DNA from: Sphingobacteriales bacterium TSM_CSS
Lineage (GTDB): Bacteria; Bacteroidota; Bacteroidia; Chitinophagales; UBA2359
DNA: 34,160 nt
Direction: 5' to 3'
Assembly: GCA_002212985.1 (NCBI GenBank)
Contig: NBMY01000075.1
Span: 1 to 34,160 of the forward strand
The notes under the pieces were generated by a model. It saw only the letters and a list, made by a program, of their open reading frames with translations, was not told the DNA's origin and made no database searches. The position numbers and the translations under genes were made by a program. Shown piece after piece: positions 7,341 through 15,838 of this stretch (position 1 is its first letter; each line of letters starts with the position of its first letter).

Positions 7341-8804
7341 ATGAATAATTACCATTATATTGGAATTATAGGTGCCGGATTTGGCGGGCTGACGGCCGCC
7401 TTGCGCCTTCAAAAAGAAGGCATTAACGATTTTATTATTTTTGAACGCGCCATTGATTTGGGGGGAACATGGCGCGACAATATTTACCCCGGTTGCGCCT
7501 GCGATGTGCCTTCGCACCTGTATTCCTTTAAAGACGAACCAAACCCCGAATGGACAAACGTTTTTTCGGGGCAGGCAGAAATTTGGCAATACATGAAACA
7601 AGTGGCGCAAAAACACCAACTTCAGCAACACATTCAATACAATACCGATATTGTAAAAGCCGTTTTTGAGCAGGATAGCGGGCATTGGCAACTTACCGAC
7701 CAAAACGACAGGAAGTTTGAGGTGAAAATGATCATTTCGGCCACCGGACCGCTTAACCGACCCAATATTCCGCCTATTAAAGGCATAGAGGATTATACGG
7801 GCGTAAAATTTCATTCCGCTCAATGGAACACCGGTTGTAAGATGGAAGGTAAAAAAGTAGCGGTAATTGGAACAGGTGCCAGTGCCATTCAAATTGTGCC
7901 GCAATTAGCGCCTATTGCATCAACATTAACCGTTTTTCAAAGATCGGCGGCATGGATTATGCCCCGCCGAAACCGCCCTTACACACAAGTTGAAAAAACT
8001 TTATTCCATTATTTTCCTTCACTGCAAACCTTTAACCGCGAGCGCATTTACTGGGTGGCCGAGTTGCTTGGAAACAACTTTACCGGCAACAAACTGCTCA
8101 ACCGGCTTGCTACCTGGCAAGCCCTGCAAAAGTTGAAAAAAGAGGTAAAAGACCCCGAAACCCGAAAAAAACTTACCCCCCACTACACCATTGGCTGCAA
8201 GCGCATTTTACTATCCGATGATTATTTGCCTGCCTTTAACCGTCCCAACGTACAACTCATAACCAACCACATAGACCACTTTACCACCACAGGCATAGTA
8301 ACTGCCAACGGTCAATTTTACGAAGCAGATGTGGTAATCTTCAGCACCGGTTTTCATGCTGCCGACACCAAAGATTTTGCCCTCTCCATTACAGGGTTAA
8401 ACGGGCGCAATCTTATTGAAGAATGGCAGAAAAAGGGCGTTGAGGCCTATAAAGGCATTACCATTTCGGGGTTTCCCAATCTGGCGCTTATTTTAGGGCC
8501 CAATACCGGGCTTGGGCACAACTCAGTATTGCACATCATGGACTCGCAAATGAATTACATCATTGATTATGTAAAACTGCTTAAAAATCAGGCAACTACC
8601 GGCGCTTTAAACCTTAAACCCAATGTTCAGGCAAGTTATAATCAACTTATACAAAGCCGGTTTGCCGGCACTGTTTGGGCTACCGGCTGCAAAAGCTGGT
8701 ATTTTGATGACATGGGCAGAAATACCACGCTTTACCCCCGTCTTACTGTTCACTACCGCAAAGAAACCCAACACATAAACCCGGCAGATTATCAGTCCAT
8801 TTAA
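7341..8804 (+). CDS. Flavin-containing (Baeyer-Villiger-type) monooxygenase
   Basis: A 487-residue flavoprotein with an N-terminal FAD Rossmann motif GAGFGG (11-16), the conserved GGTWRDNIYPGCACDVPSHLY-like stretch around 41-61, and an NADPH motif GTGASA (177-182). Between them, YTGVKFHSAQW (152-162) fits the Baeyer-Villiger fingerprint [F/Y]xGxxxHxxxW. Family members insert one oxygen from O2 into ketones to give esters or lactones, using NADPH; the substrate here is unknown. The frame is intact. A hydrolase gene follows after 21 bp, which fits a ketone-to-ester-to-acid plus alcohol pathway (inference). Confidence 0.88.
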   Translation: MNNYHYIGIIGAGFGGLTAALRLQKEGINDFIIFERAIDLGGTWRDNIYPGCACDVPSHLYSFKDEPNPEWTNVFSGQAEIWQYMKQVAQKHQLQQHIQYNTDIVKAVFEQDSGHWQLTDQNDRKFEVKMIISATGPLNRPNIPPIKGIEDYTGVKFHSAQWNTGCKMEGKKVAVIGTGASAIQIVPQLAPIASTLTVFQRSAAWIMPRRNRPYTQVEKTLFHYFPSLQTFNRERIYWVAELLGNNFTGNKLLNRLATWQALQKLKKEVKDPETRKKLTPHYTIGCKRILLSDDYLPAFNRPNVQLITNHIDHFTTTGIVTANGQFYEADVVIFSTGFHAADTKDFALSITGLNGRNLIEEWQKKGVEAYKGITISGFPNLALILGPNTGLGHNSVLHIMDSQMNYIIDYVKLLKNQATTGALNLKPNVQASYNQLIQSRFAGTVWATGCKSWYFDDMGRNTTLYPRLTVHYRKETQHINPADYQSI

Positions 8805-8825
8805 TAACCGCAGGGGGCAAGCAAC

Positions 8826-9698
8826 ATGGTACCCATAGAGCAAATAACCATCACTTATCTGCCAAACCGGCATATCAGCGCAATATTATCCATATTTCAC
8901 AAGAACCCTCCCAATTCAGCGCCGGTGTTACTTTGTCTTCCTGCAATGGGCATGGCAGCAAAACATTATGCCCTTTTTGCTCAGGAACTGGCTACACAGC
9001 TTAACTGCATTGCCATTACTACAGATTTGCGCGGATTGGGAACTTCATCGGTGCGCGTAAGAAAAGGGGTTGATTTCGGGTATAAAGAACTGCTGGAAGA
9101 TTTGGAACAAACACTTCATCTCATCAAAAACAAATATCCCGATAGTGAAATTTACCTTGCCGGACATAGCCTGGGCGGTCAGTTATCATGTATGTACAGC
9201 GCGTGGGGTAAAGTGCCGGTTAAAGGGTTAATTTTGGTAGCCTGTTGCTCTGTTTATTACAAAGGCTGGACGGGTTTGGCAGCATTGCGCATTCTGGCAT
9301 TTACCCAAACTGCACGATATCTTAGCCGGATCTTGGGTTATTTTCCGGGCAAAAAAATGGGTTTCGGCGGCACCGAAAGTAAAACCCTTATACAGGATTG
9401 GAGCCACTTAGCCCGAAGCGGACGCTTTGAACCACAAAACATGCAGTTTAATTTCGAAACGGGTATGGCAAAGGTTAATTTACCCATTTTAAACATTGCA
9501 ATTGCACACGACAACTATGCGCCTCCCAAAGCTATTGATTACCTCTGCGCAAAGTTTTCGGCCTCCGTGTCTGTTACCCGCATAACAATTGGCGAAAAAG
9601 AACAAAACACGCCCGTGTTAACCCATATTAACTGGCTAAAATATCCGCAGGTTGTGGTGCCGGTGTTCAAACGGTGGTTGCATGAACAGGACAGGTAA
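8826..9698 (+). CDS. Alpha/beta hydrolase (esterase/lipase-like)
   Basis: A 290-residue alpha/beta-hydrolase with the nucleophile elbow GHSLGG (Ser115) and an oxyanion-region strand VLLCLPAMGM (34-43). A late aspartate sits in NIAIAHDNYAPP and a candidate catalytic His in LTHINW. No signal peptide is seen, so it is likely cytoplasmic. The gene starts 21 bp after the monooxygenase stop and probably shares its transcript. Hydrolysis of the ester made by the monooxygenase is a reasonable inference, but the substrate cannot be read from the sequence. Other possibilities are a thioesterase or lysophospholipase-like enzyme. Confidence 0.8.
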   Translation: MVPIEQITITYLPNRHISAILSIFHKNPPNSAPVLLCLPAMGMAAKHYALFAQELATQLNCIAITTDLRGLGTSSVRVRKGVDFGYKELLEDLEQTLHLIKNKYPDSEIYLAGHSLGGQLSCMYSAWGKVPVKGLILVACCSVYYKGWTGLAALRILAFTQTARYLSRILGYFPGKKMGFGGTESKTLIQDWSHLARSGRFEPQNMQFNFETGMAKVNLPILNIAIAHDNYAPPKAIDYLCAKFSASVSVTRITIGEKEQNTPVLTHINWLKYPQVVVPVFKRWLHEQDR

Positions 9699-9717
9699 AC
9701 CCCGAAAACAGTTAGAA

Positions 9718-9731
9718 ATATTTGCAAATAT
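9718..9731. promoter_or_regulatory. Perfect 14-bp palindrome before the GH18 gene
   Basis: ATATTTGCAAATAT is an exact palindrome 54 bp before the ATG at 9786. Its left half (AATATTTG with the flanking base) resembles the Bacteroidota -7 element, so it could be an operator overlapping a promoter. No matching -33 element is clear. Confidence 0.3.
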
Positions 9732-9785
9732 AGTTTAAACCAACCGCCCGTGGCAGTGTCATAAACCCATAAAACACCCCAAGCC

Positions 9786-12506
9786 ATGAGAAGCCTGTTT
9801 ATACTTGCCTTGTTGACCGTTTTTACTGCCATTCAAGCTCAGGACACACAACTGCTGCCTCCTCCTGCGCAGGCAGCAGCTAACTTTATGTCGGCAAGGC
9901 AGCAGCAAATTGCTTTTTACAAACAGTTTGCCTTTGCCTCCGAAGCGCAGTACGACAGCCTGAACCGCATTATGTATGGCGAGGGGGTTAAAGGAGGTAG
10001 TACATCGGGTAAAGGAGTGCAAAAATCGGGCTCTTGTACCCTTAACCGGCAAGTGTACGGCTGGCATCCGTATTGGAACGGCGCATCGGTTTATGAAAAT
10101 TACGATTTTTCGCTGCTTTCTACTTTTTCCTATTTTGCTTATGAACTGAACCCCTCAACAGGCAGTTATTACGATATTCACTACTGGAAAACCACCAACT
10201 CCATTACCCTTGCACAGGAAGCAGGTGCAAGAGTAGATTTGTGCGTTACCAACTTTGGCACCACACCTAATATAACCTTCCTTGGCAACCAAACGGCCTG
10301 GCACCGCTTTGCCGATAGCCTGATTGTGCTGCTCAACTACCGAAATGCCGATGGGGTAAACATAGATTTTGAGGGAATGCCCGGCAGTCAGCGCAATAAC
10401 TTTACCAACTTCATCTCCTACCTCCGAAATCGCCTGAATGCCGACCGGCCCAGCACCACCATCAGCATTGCACTATATGCCGTTGACTGGACAAATGTGT
10501 TTGATATTACCGCCCTTAACCCCTTGGTTGATGCCTTTATTGTGATGGGTTACGATTACCACTATTCTGCCGACAGCCAGGCCGGCCCGGTATCGCCGCT
10601 GTACCACGGTACCCGTTGGGGAACCTACACCTTAAGCAGAACTGCCGATACCTATCTTACGCAAGGCGTTACTCCCGCCAAACTGCTCATGGGCATACCT
10701 TACTACGGCTACGACTGGAAAACCGAAACAACAAACATACCGGCTGCTACCATTGACAACGCCGATACCCGTACTTACAGCTACCTTCGCAATAATTTTT
10801 TCGGCACCTACACCCGTCAGTGGGATTTGCACAGCTTTTCGCCCTATTTCAGCTACACTTCGGGCGGTAGTACGCGGCAGTGCTGGTTTGAAGATGAACA
10901 AAGTCTTGCTGCCCGCTATGATATGGTGCTGAACCGGCAAATGGGCGGCATTGGCATTTGGGCTTTGGGTTACGACAACGGTTACCCCGAATTGTGGAAC
11001 CTCATAGAAGAAAAATTTACCGATTGCCATACCTATTGCAGCGGCAACTTTAATGATTCCGGTGGGCCGCAGGGCAATTACCGCAATAACGAAAACAGCG
11101 TTTTTACCCTTGCCTCACCCGACCCGGGCGGACAAATTACCCTGTCTTTTACCTCCTTTAATACCGAAGCCAACTACGATTTTTTGCGCATCTATGATGG
11201 GGCTACCACCTCTGCACCTCTGCTGGGAACGTTTTCGGGCAATATTAACCCGGGCACTTTTACCTCATCGGGAAATGCGCTTACCATTCGCTTCACTTCC
11301 GATAATGCTACTCTTGCCCCCGGCTGGGAAATTAACTGGTATTGCGGCTGCAACCACATTACCGCCATTGAACCGCTTGAAACACAATACAACAACGATT
11401 TTACCGCCTATTTTACCGAAACCGGCAACTGCAATGCAGGGGTAAAATATGGTTTTTACCAATCGCAGCAATCCTGGGGCGGCGCATGGCGCAGCAATAA
11501 CAATATCGGCTTTTTTAACGATGATTTTACCGCCACCGCCCTGCACCCCGATTGGCAGTCTGCATCGGGTAATTGGCAAATAACCGATGGCAGTGTTTGG
11601 CAAACCGATGATTCAAACAGCAACACCAACCTGTTTACCCCCGTTCATCAGTTTGGAACCGAAGTGTGGCTGTTTCACTGGCGGGCAAAAGCCGCCGGTT
11701 CCGATGTTTACAGCCGCCGCGCAGGTATGCATTTCTTTGCCTCCGATGGTAATGCAACTAACCGCGGCAACTCGTACTTTGCTTTTGCCCGGTTTGACGA
11801 CGATAAGGCACAAATTTATAAAGTTACCGGCAACACCTTTGAACTGATGGCCAATGCCGATTTTGATTTTGCTCCCAACCAATGGTACGATTTTAAAACC
11901 ATATACAACCCTGTTTCGGGACTCATTGAGCTGTATGTAAACAACGCCATGGCCACCTCCTGGACCGACCCAGAACCCTACTTGACCGGCGAGTATATTT
12001 CCTTGCGAACCGGCAATAGCAAAGCCTATTTTGATTTTGTGCGGGTGTACCGCGCCCGAAGCAATCAGGAAAACATATCGGTAGGCAACAGCCCAACCGA
12101 TGAGGTAAACCAAACAGCGCATGAATGCCGCATCTTGTCGTTATCCAATTATTCCGATAACAAATGGAGCAACTTAGCCCAAGCCGAAACCGGCATTGCC
12201 TTTACCGTAAACACTCAGGAAACGTTGCTGCCCGATGCGCAAAACAACCCCGCCCCTACCCTGTTGCTGTACCCAAACCCTGCCCATGATATGGTACAGG
12301 TTGTATTTACCGCCGCGGACTACGGTACCGCGCAACTTACCTTATACGACCTTGCCGGAAGGCAAGTGCAACAGCAGCCTCTTGGCATTATTGCCGGAAA
12401 CAATACCTTTCAGGTGATGCTGAACCAAATACCCGCAGGTATGTACCTGCTTTCCATTGTTGATGAAAACGGAAATGCCACCCAACAAAAATTGGTGGTG
12501 AGGTAA
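9786..12506 (+). CDS. Secreted GH18 glycosidase with CUB-like domain and T9SS type A signal
   Basis: A 906-residue secreted enzyme. A signal peptide (1-18, AQA|QD-like) is followed by a GH18 TIM barrel (about 85-410). It has the chitinase-family signature DGVNIDFEG at 189-197, with E196 as the expected proton donor, and the substrate-contact strand VMGYDYHYS. A CUB-like beta domain follows (about 425-520, NYDFLRIYDG and APGWEINWYC), then a LamG/lectin-like segment (about 575-755). The C-terminal tail (from LLYPNPAHDMV to KLVVR, about 828-906) is a type IX secretion signal. The likely role is hydrolysis of chitin, peptidoglycan or N-glycan outside the cell; family evidence does not decide which. 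The stop codon is followed by a weak GGCAA/TTGCC hairpin. Confidence 0.92.
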   Translation: MRSLFILALLTVFTAIQAQDTQLLPPPAQAAANFMSARQQQIAFYKQFAFASEAQYDSLNRIMYGEGVKGGSTSGKGVQKSGSCTLNRQVYGWHPYWNGASVYENYDFSLLSTFSYFAYELNPSTGSYYDIHYWKTTNSITLAQEAGARVDLCVTNFGTTPNITFLGNQTAWHRFADSLIVLLNYRNADGVNIDFEGMPGSQRNNFTNFISYLRNRLNADRPSTTISIALYAVDWTNVFDITALNPLVDAFIVMGYDYHYSADSQAGPVSPLYHGTRWGTYTLSRTADTYLTQGVTPAKLLMGIPYYGYDWKTETTNIPAATIDNADTRTYSYLRNNFFGTYTRQWDLHSFSPYFSYTSGGSTRQCWFEDEQSLAARYDMVLNRQMGGIGIWALGYDNGYPELWNLIEEKFTDCHTYCSGNFNDSGGPQGNYRNNENSVFTLASPDPGGQITLSFTSFNTEANYDFLRIYDGATTSAPLLGTFSGNINPGTFTSSGNALTIRFTSDNATLAPGWEINWYCGCNHITAIEPLETQYNNDFTAYFTETGNCNAGVKYGFYQSQQSWGGAWRSNNNIGFFNDDFTATALHPDWQSASGNWQITDGSVWQTDDSNSNTNLFTPVHQFGTEVWLFHWRAKAAGSDVYSRRAGMHFFASDGNATNRGNSYFAFARFDDDKAQIYKVTGNTFELMANADFDFAPNQWYDFKTIYNPVSGLIELYVNNAMATSWTDPEPYLTGEYISLRTGNSKAYFDFVRVYRARSNQENISVGNSPTDEVNQTAHECRILSLSNYSDNKWSNLAQAETGIAFTVNTQETLLPDAQNNPAPTLLLYPNPAHDMVQVVFTAADYGTAQLTLYDLAGRQVQQQPLGIIAGNNTFQVMLNQIPAGMYLLSIVDENGNATQQKLVVR

Positions 12507-12683
12507 TTCATCAAAGGGCAAATAAAATTGCCGGTAATGAGCTTATATTAACGTCAGGCAGACTTTTTTGGCATGCTCAAACGCTTACACTATTGCAAAA
12601 TGCCGGAGATAGATTTCGGTGCGCTGCATTTTTGCCAAACCAACACCATTAAAATTCATAGCGCTCTGAAATCCTGGCAACCG

Positions 12684-12856
12684 ATATTCTGGTTTGCTGA
12701 TTGATAAGAATGGCAATAAACGTTACGGCCAGCATCATCAACAACCCCGATAACCGCCTGAAACCGGGTATATGGCGCATATCGGCTTTGCGGTTTATGA
12801 GCAGCAGTGTGGCAATCATCACAATGATGGGTAAAAAATATACGGCGCATTTACCT
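12684..12856 (-). pseudogene. Duplicated fragment of the 185-aa membrane-protein gene
   Basis: This segment is almost identical to 13617-13790 inside the intact gene, in the same orientation and offset by 933-934 bp. Visible differences are single substitutions at 12690 and 12701 and a one-base deletion plus substitution near 12844. It corresponds to roughly residues 83-137 of the 185-residue protein (from about YFLPIIVMIATLLL to IILI-QQTRI) and has no start or stop of its own. The near-identity indicates a recent duplication or an assembly artefact. Confidence 0.85.
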
Positions 12857-13063
12857 TATTACTGTTAGATATCTGTTAGTCTTCTTTTACGCCCTTCTGA
12901 AAATCGGCGTTAAGAAAATCGGAACGTAGGGCGACCAAAAAGCGGCGCAACAAACGCCCTGATAAAGTTTATTTTGTAACCTTATGTTGGCGGCGTTTGT
13001 ATTGGCGCTTTCCGCCCGTAGTGCAGATTATTAGCCAGATTTTCAGGAAGGCTTGATTTTTTG

Positions 13064-13239
13064 CTACTTTTTTATCAAGCCCACTTTCCGCACCTTGAAA
13101 ATTTGAGGCTGATAATCAGTAATTTACACATAATGAATTCATTCTATGGATATTATATTATTATACAATAAAATGTTAGTCAGGTAATTACACATAATTT
13201 TCTGATTGGGTGCGAAAAGTGGGATCAAGAAAAAAGTAG
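13064..13239. repeat. 31-bp inverted repeat with internally inverted core (MITE-like)
   Basis: The arms are 13064-13094 and 13209-13239. They share CTACTTTTTT at the outer end and CCCACTTT(C/T)CGCACC at the inner end. The six bases between are ATCAAG in one arm and CTTGAT in the other, exact reverse complements of each other. The 114 bp between arms is A/T-rich and carries a copied GTAATT(T)ACACATAAT motif. No flanking target-site duplication is evident and no transposase is encoded. Confidence 0.6.
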
Positions 13240-13473
13240 ATGTATTTACAATGGGTTTGGCATTAAACTTATGCTGAGCTTGTAATATACATTCTGCTCT
13301 AAATCGCAAACTGTTCAGTACCCATTAGTACCCTCTAACCATTAAAATTATTTACACTTGTCTATTCTGGATTAGATAGGGCTGCGCCCGTTGTCTTTAT
13401 TAATTAAATAGCTTAAAATCTTTCTATAAAATGGTGTGAGCGTATATGCCGTTCCCACTTCGGGTTATTTGCA

Positions 13474-14031
13474 TCAATCTACGCGGTAGGTAGTTCCCTT
13501 ATCGGAATCGTCTTCATCTGAAGGGCTGAACAATTTGTTCCAACCAAGGTAAAACGCCACAAACAACACAATAAACAACCCGAAAAGATACACCACCGAA
13601 CCATGAAACACCACCCATATTCGGGTTTGCTGAATGATAAGAATGGCAATAAACGTTACGGCCAGCATCATCAACAACCCCGATAACCGCCTGAAACCGG
13701 GTATATGGCGCATATCGGCTTTGCGGTTTATGAGCAGCAGTGTGGCAATCATCACAATGATGGGTAAAAAATATACCAGCGCATTTACCTCCAGCAAGCT
13801 GCGCTGCCGTTCAAAAAACAGGGTGTAAACGCACAACACCAAAGCCATAATGCCCGGCACACTCGACATATACACCAAAGCGGAATAAAAATACTTCCAC
13901 GGATTTTGCCGGGCTTCCTCGCGGGTGGTCAGGCTGCCGGCAATGGCAGCGGCAACCGGCAACAGGATAAAATAAATAAGAACCGGAGCCGGGTTGGCTG
14001 CCAATATGTCAAAAAATTCCTGTAGAGTCAT
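13474..14031 (-). CDS. Uncharacterised multi-pass membrane protein
   Basis: A 185-residue protein with about five hydrophobic helices (approximately 16-34, 48-68, 82-100, 114-133, 139-160) and an acidic C-terminal tail (SPSDEDDSDKG) likely in the cytoplasm. I do not recognise a named family. It starts 12 bp after the gltX stop and so is almost surely co-transcribed with it; the pairing may be only operonic. An internal 170-bp part of this gene is duplicated at 12684-12856. Confidence 0.75.
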   Translation of the reverse strand: MTLQEFFDILAANPAPVLIYFILLPVAAAIAGSLTTREEARQNPWKYFYSALVYMSSVPGIMALVLCVYTLFFERQRSLLEVNALVYFLPIIVMIATLLLINRKADMRHIPGFRRLSGLLMMLAVTFIAILIIQQTRIWVVFHGSVVYLFGLFIVLFVAFYLGWNKLFSPSDEDDSDKGTTYRVD

Positions 14032-14043
14032 AGCCGTATAAAA

Positions 14044-15594
14044 TTAAGCTGGTTGAACAATGGCATCAAAGGCAGTCAATCCTTTGCTGAGGCGGTTATT
14101 TACCTCATCTGTTCCCAAAAGTGCGGCCATATCAAAAACCGGCGGGCCGGATATGGTTCCGGCCAGCATAATGCGCAGCAGGGGAAGCACATCGCCCATA
14201 CCCATCTGATGTTCCTGCATGGCGGTTTTAACCTCCTGCTCAATAACGACGGCGGTAAATTGCGGCAGTTGGCAAAGGCGGTCGGTAAGTTGGGTAAAAT
14301 AGGCGGCTGTTTTTGCGTTCCATTTTTTTTGCACCGTTTTTTCGTCGTAAACAGCCGGCGCGGCAAAGAAAAAATGTCCTTGTGTCCAGAAATCGGGTAA
14401 AAAGGTAACGCGTTCTTTCATCAGCGCACAAACGCCGGTAAGATAGGGCGCAGGAGTATTTTTCAGGTCATCGGGAGCAAACGGGCGAATGAGTTCTGCC
14501 AACTGCTCATCGGGTGTATGTTTAATATACTGCTGATTGAACCATTTGGCCTTGTCAAAATCAAATTTAGCGCCCGATTTCCCTATTCGCTCTACCGAAA
14601 AAGCCTCCACCAATTCCTGCATGGAGAAGATTTCCTTTTCTCCTTCGGGGTGCCAGCCGAACAAGGCCAGCATATTTACAAAGGCATCGGGCAAAAAGCC
14701 CATTTCGCGGAAACCGGTAGCCTGTTCATCTTGCAGCGGGTGTTTGTAGGCCAGCGGAAAAACGGTAAATCCAAGGCGGTCGGCATCGCGTTTGCTTAGT
14801 TTACCCTTGCCGTCGGGTTTCAGCATCAGCGGTACGTGGGCAAAATTAGGCATGGTATCGGTCCAGCCAAAAGCGCGGTACAGCAGCACGTGCAAAGGCG
14901 TAGAAGGCAGCCATTCCTCGCCGCGTATTACGTGGGTTATTTCCATCAGGTGGTCGTCCACCACGTTGGCGAGGTGGTAGGTGGGCATTCCGTCTGATTT
15001 GAGCAGTACTTTGTCATCCATTTCATGGGTATGTACGCTCACCTCGCCCCTTATGAGGTCGTTTACCGTTACCGTTTCGTTATCGGGTATTTTAAACCGC
15101 ACCACAAAAGGCTGCCCCGATTGCAGCAGTTCCTGCACCTCCTTGGGCGGCAGGGTAAGCGAGTTGTGCATGTGCATTCGGGTAACGGGGTTGTAGTTGT
15201 ACTGCGCCGTAGGAAGGTCTTTCAATTTCAGGCTTTCGCGCATGGCTTCCAAATCTTCCTGAGTATCAAAGGCGTAATAGGCATGGCCGGTATCTAATAA
15301 CTGCTGTACATAGCGGCGGTAAATTTCCTTGCGGTCAGATTGGCGGTAGGGTCCGTAAGCGCCGCCAACGTGTACGCCTTCATCGCAGGTAATGCCGCAC
15401 CAGTTAAGGGCATCAATAATGTATTGCTCGGCACCGGGCACAAAGCGGGCAACGTCGGTATCTTCAATGCGCAGCACAAAAGAGCCGTTGTTTTTACGGG
15501 TAAACAAGTAGCAATACAAGGCGGTTCTAATGCCGCCTATATGTTGAAAACCGGTAGGACTTGGCGCATACCGGGTGCGTACAGGTCGTTGCAT
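14044..15594 (-). CDS. gltX: Glutamate-tRNA ligase
   Basis: A 516-residue class I aminoacyl-tRNA synthetase that charges tRNA-Glu. Signature elements are RYAPSPTGFQHIGG (8-21, with the HIGH-type motif at 18-21), LRIEDTD (41-47), HVIRGEEWLPSTP (221-233) and the KMSKS-type loop KLSKR at 265-269. A C-terminal anticodon-binding helical region completes the normal length. The frame extends upstream to 15642, but the ATG at 15594 places the conserved TRYAPSPTG correctly and follows a good -7 element by 24 bp. The membrane-protein gene follows after 12 bp. Confidence 0.95.
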   Translation of the reverse strand: MQRPVRTRYAPSPTGFQHIGGIRTALYCYLFTRKNNGSFVLRIEDTDVARFVPGAEQYIIDALNWCGITCDEGVHVGGAYGPYRQSDRKEIYRRYVQQLLDTGHAYYAFDTQEDLEAMRESLKLKDLPTAQYNYNPVTRMHMHNSLTLPPKEVQELLQSGQPFVVRFKIPDNETVTVNDLIRGEVSVHTHEMDDKVLLKSDGMPTYHLANVVDDHLMEITHVIRGEEWLPSTPLHVLLYRAFGWTDTMPNFAHVPLMLKPDGKGKLSKRDADRLGFTVFPLAYKHPLQDEQATGFREMGFLPDAFVNMLALFGWHPEGEKEIFSMQELVEAFSVERIGKSGAKFDFDKAKWFNQQYIKHTPDEQLAELIRPFAPDDLKNTPAPYLTGVCALMKERVTFLPDFWTQGHFFFAAPAVYDEKTVQKKWNAKTAAYFTQLTDRLCQLPQFTAVVIEQEVKTAMQEHQMGMGDVLPLLRIMLAGTISGPPVFDMAALLGTDEVNNRLSKGLTAFDAIVQPA

Positions 15595-15618
15595 AGTATT
15601 GTTTCTTAAGTAAAGCCG

Positions 15619-15626
15619 CAAAAATA
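15619..15626 (-). promoter_or_regulatory. -7 promoter element for gltX
   Basis: On the minus strand the sequence is TATTTTTG, an exact TAnnTTTG match, 24 bp before the gltX ATG. A convincing -33 TTTG is not seen. Confidence 0.45.
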
Positions 15627-15774
15627 CACAATTCGGGGGCATTTTTTTGTGTAAAGCAGCACAGATTTGGTAAATAATGAATGATGGTTAATTTTTACCC
15701 CGGTTTATGTATCGGGCTTTCCTTTTCGGGGTAATTTCTTTACCACTTTTAGCCAACAGCCCGGAAAATTCCCG

Positions 15775-15782
15775 TAAATTTG
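15775..15782 (+). promoter_or_regulatory. -7 promoter element for the choice-of-anchor gene
   Basis: TAAATTTG matches TAnnTTTG exactly and lies 56 bp before the chosen ATG at 15839. It would fall inside the coding frame if the upstream ATG at 15707 were used, which supports the shorter start. Confidence 0.4.
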
Positions 15783-15838
15783 AGCAACTGAAAAATACAT
15801 TCATCAACCCTGTATCTAACCCGCTAATTTGTACCTAT

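Larger units (their letters stand above)
12507..13473. other. Gene-free ~970-bp region with duplication scar and inverted repeats
   Basis: No convincing coding sequence on either strand. The stretch contains a partial copy of the neighbouring membrane-protein gene (12684-12856), a 31-bp inverted repeat enclosing A/T-rich DNA (13064-13239), short direct repeats (13117-13134 and 13181-13198), and a small GGGC-TGC-GCCC hairpin near 13379-13389. The outer parts look like decayed intergenic DNA. Confidence 0.7.

Noticed and set aside
12656..12850. 64-residue minus-strand frame
   Set aside because: It reads the duplicated membrane-protein fragment in the wrong frame, so it is a by-product of the duplication.
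14053..14400. Plus-strand frames opposite gltX
   Set aside because: gltX has all class I synthetase motifs across this span; the antisense frames have none.
15707..15838. Upstream extension of the choice-of-anchor protein
   Set aside because: The signal peptide begins at the ATG at 15839, and an exact -7 element lies inside the extension.
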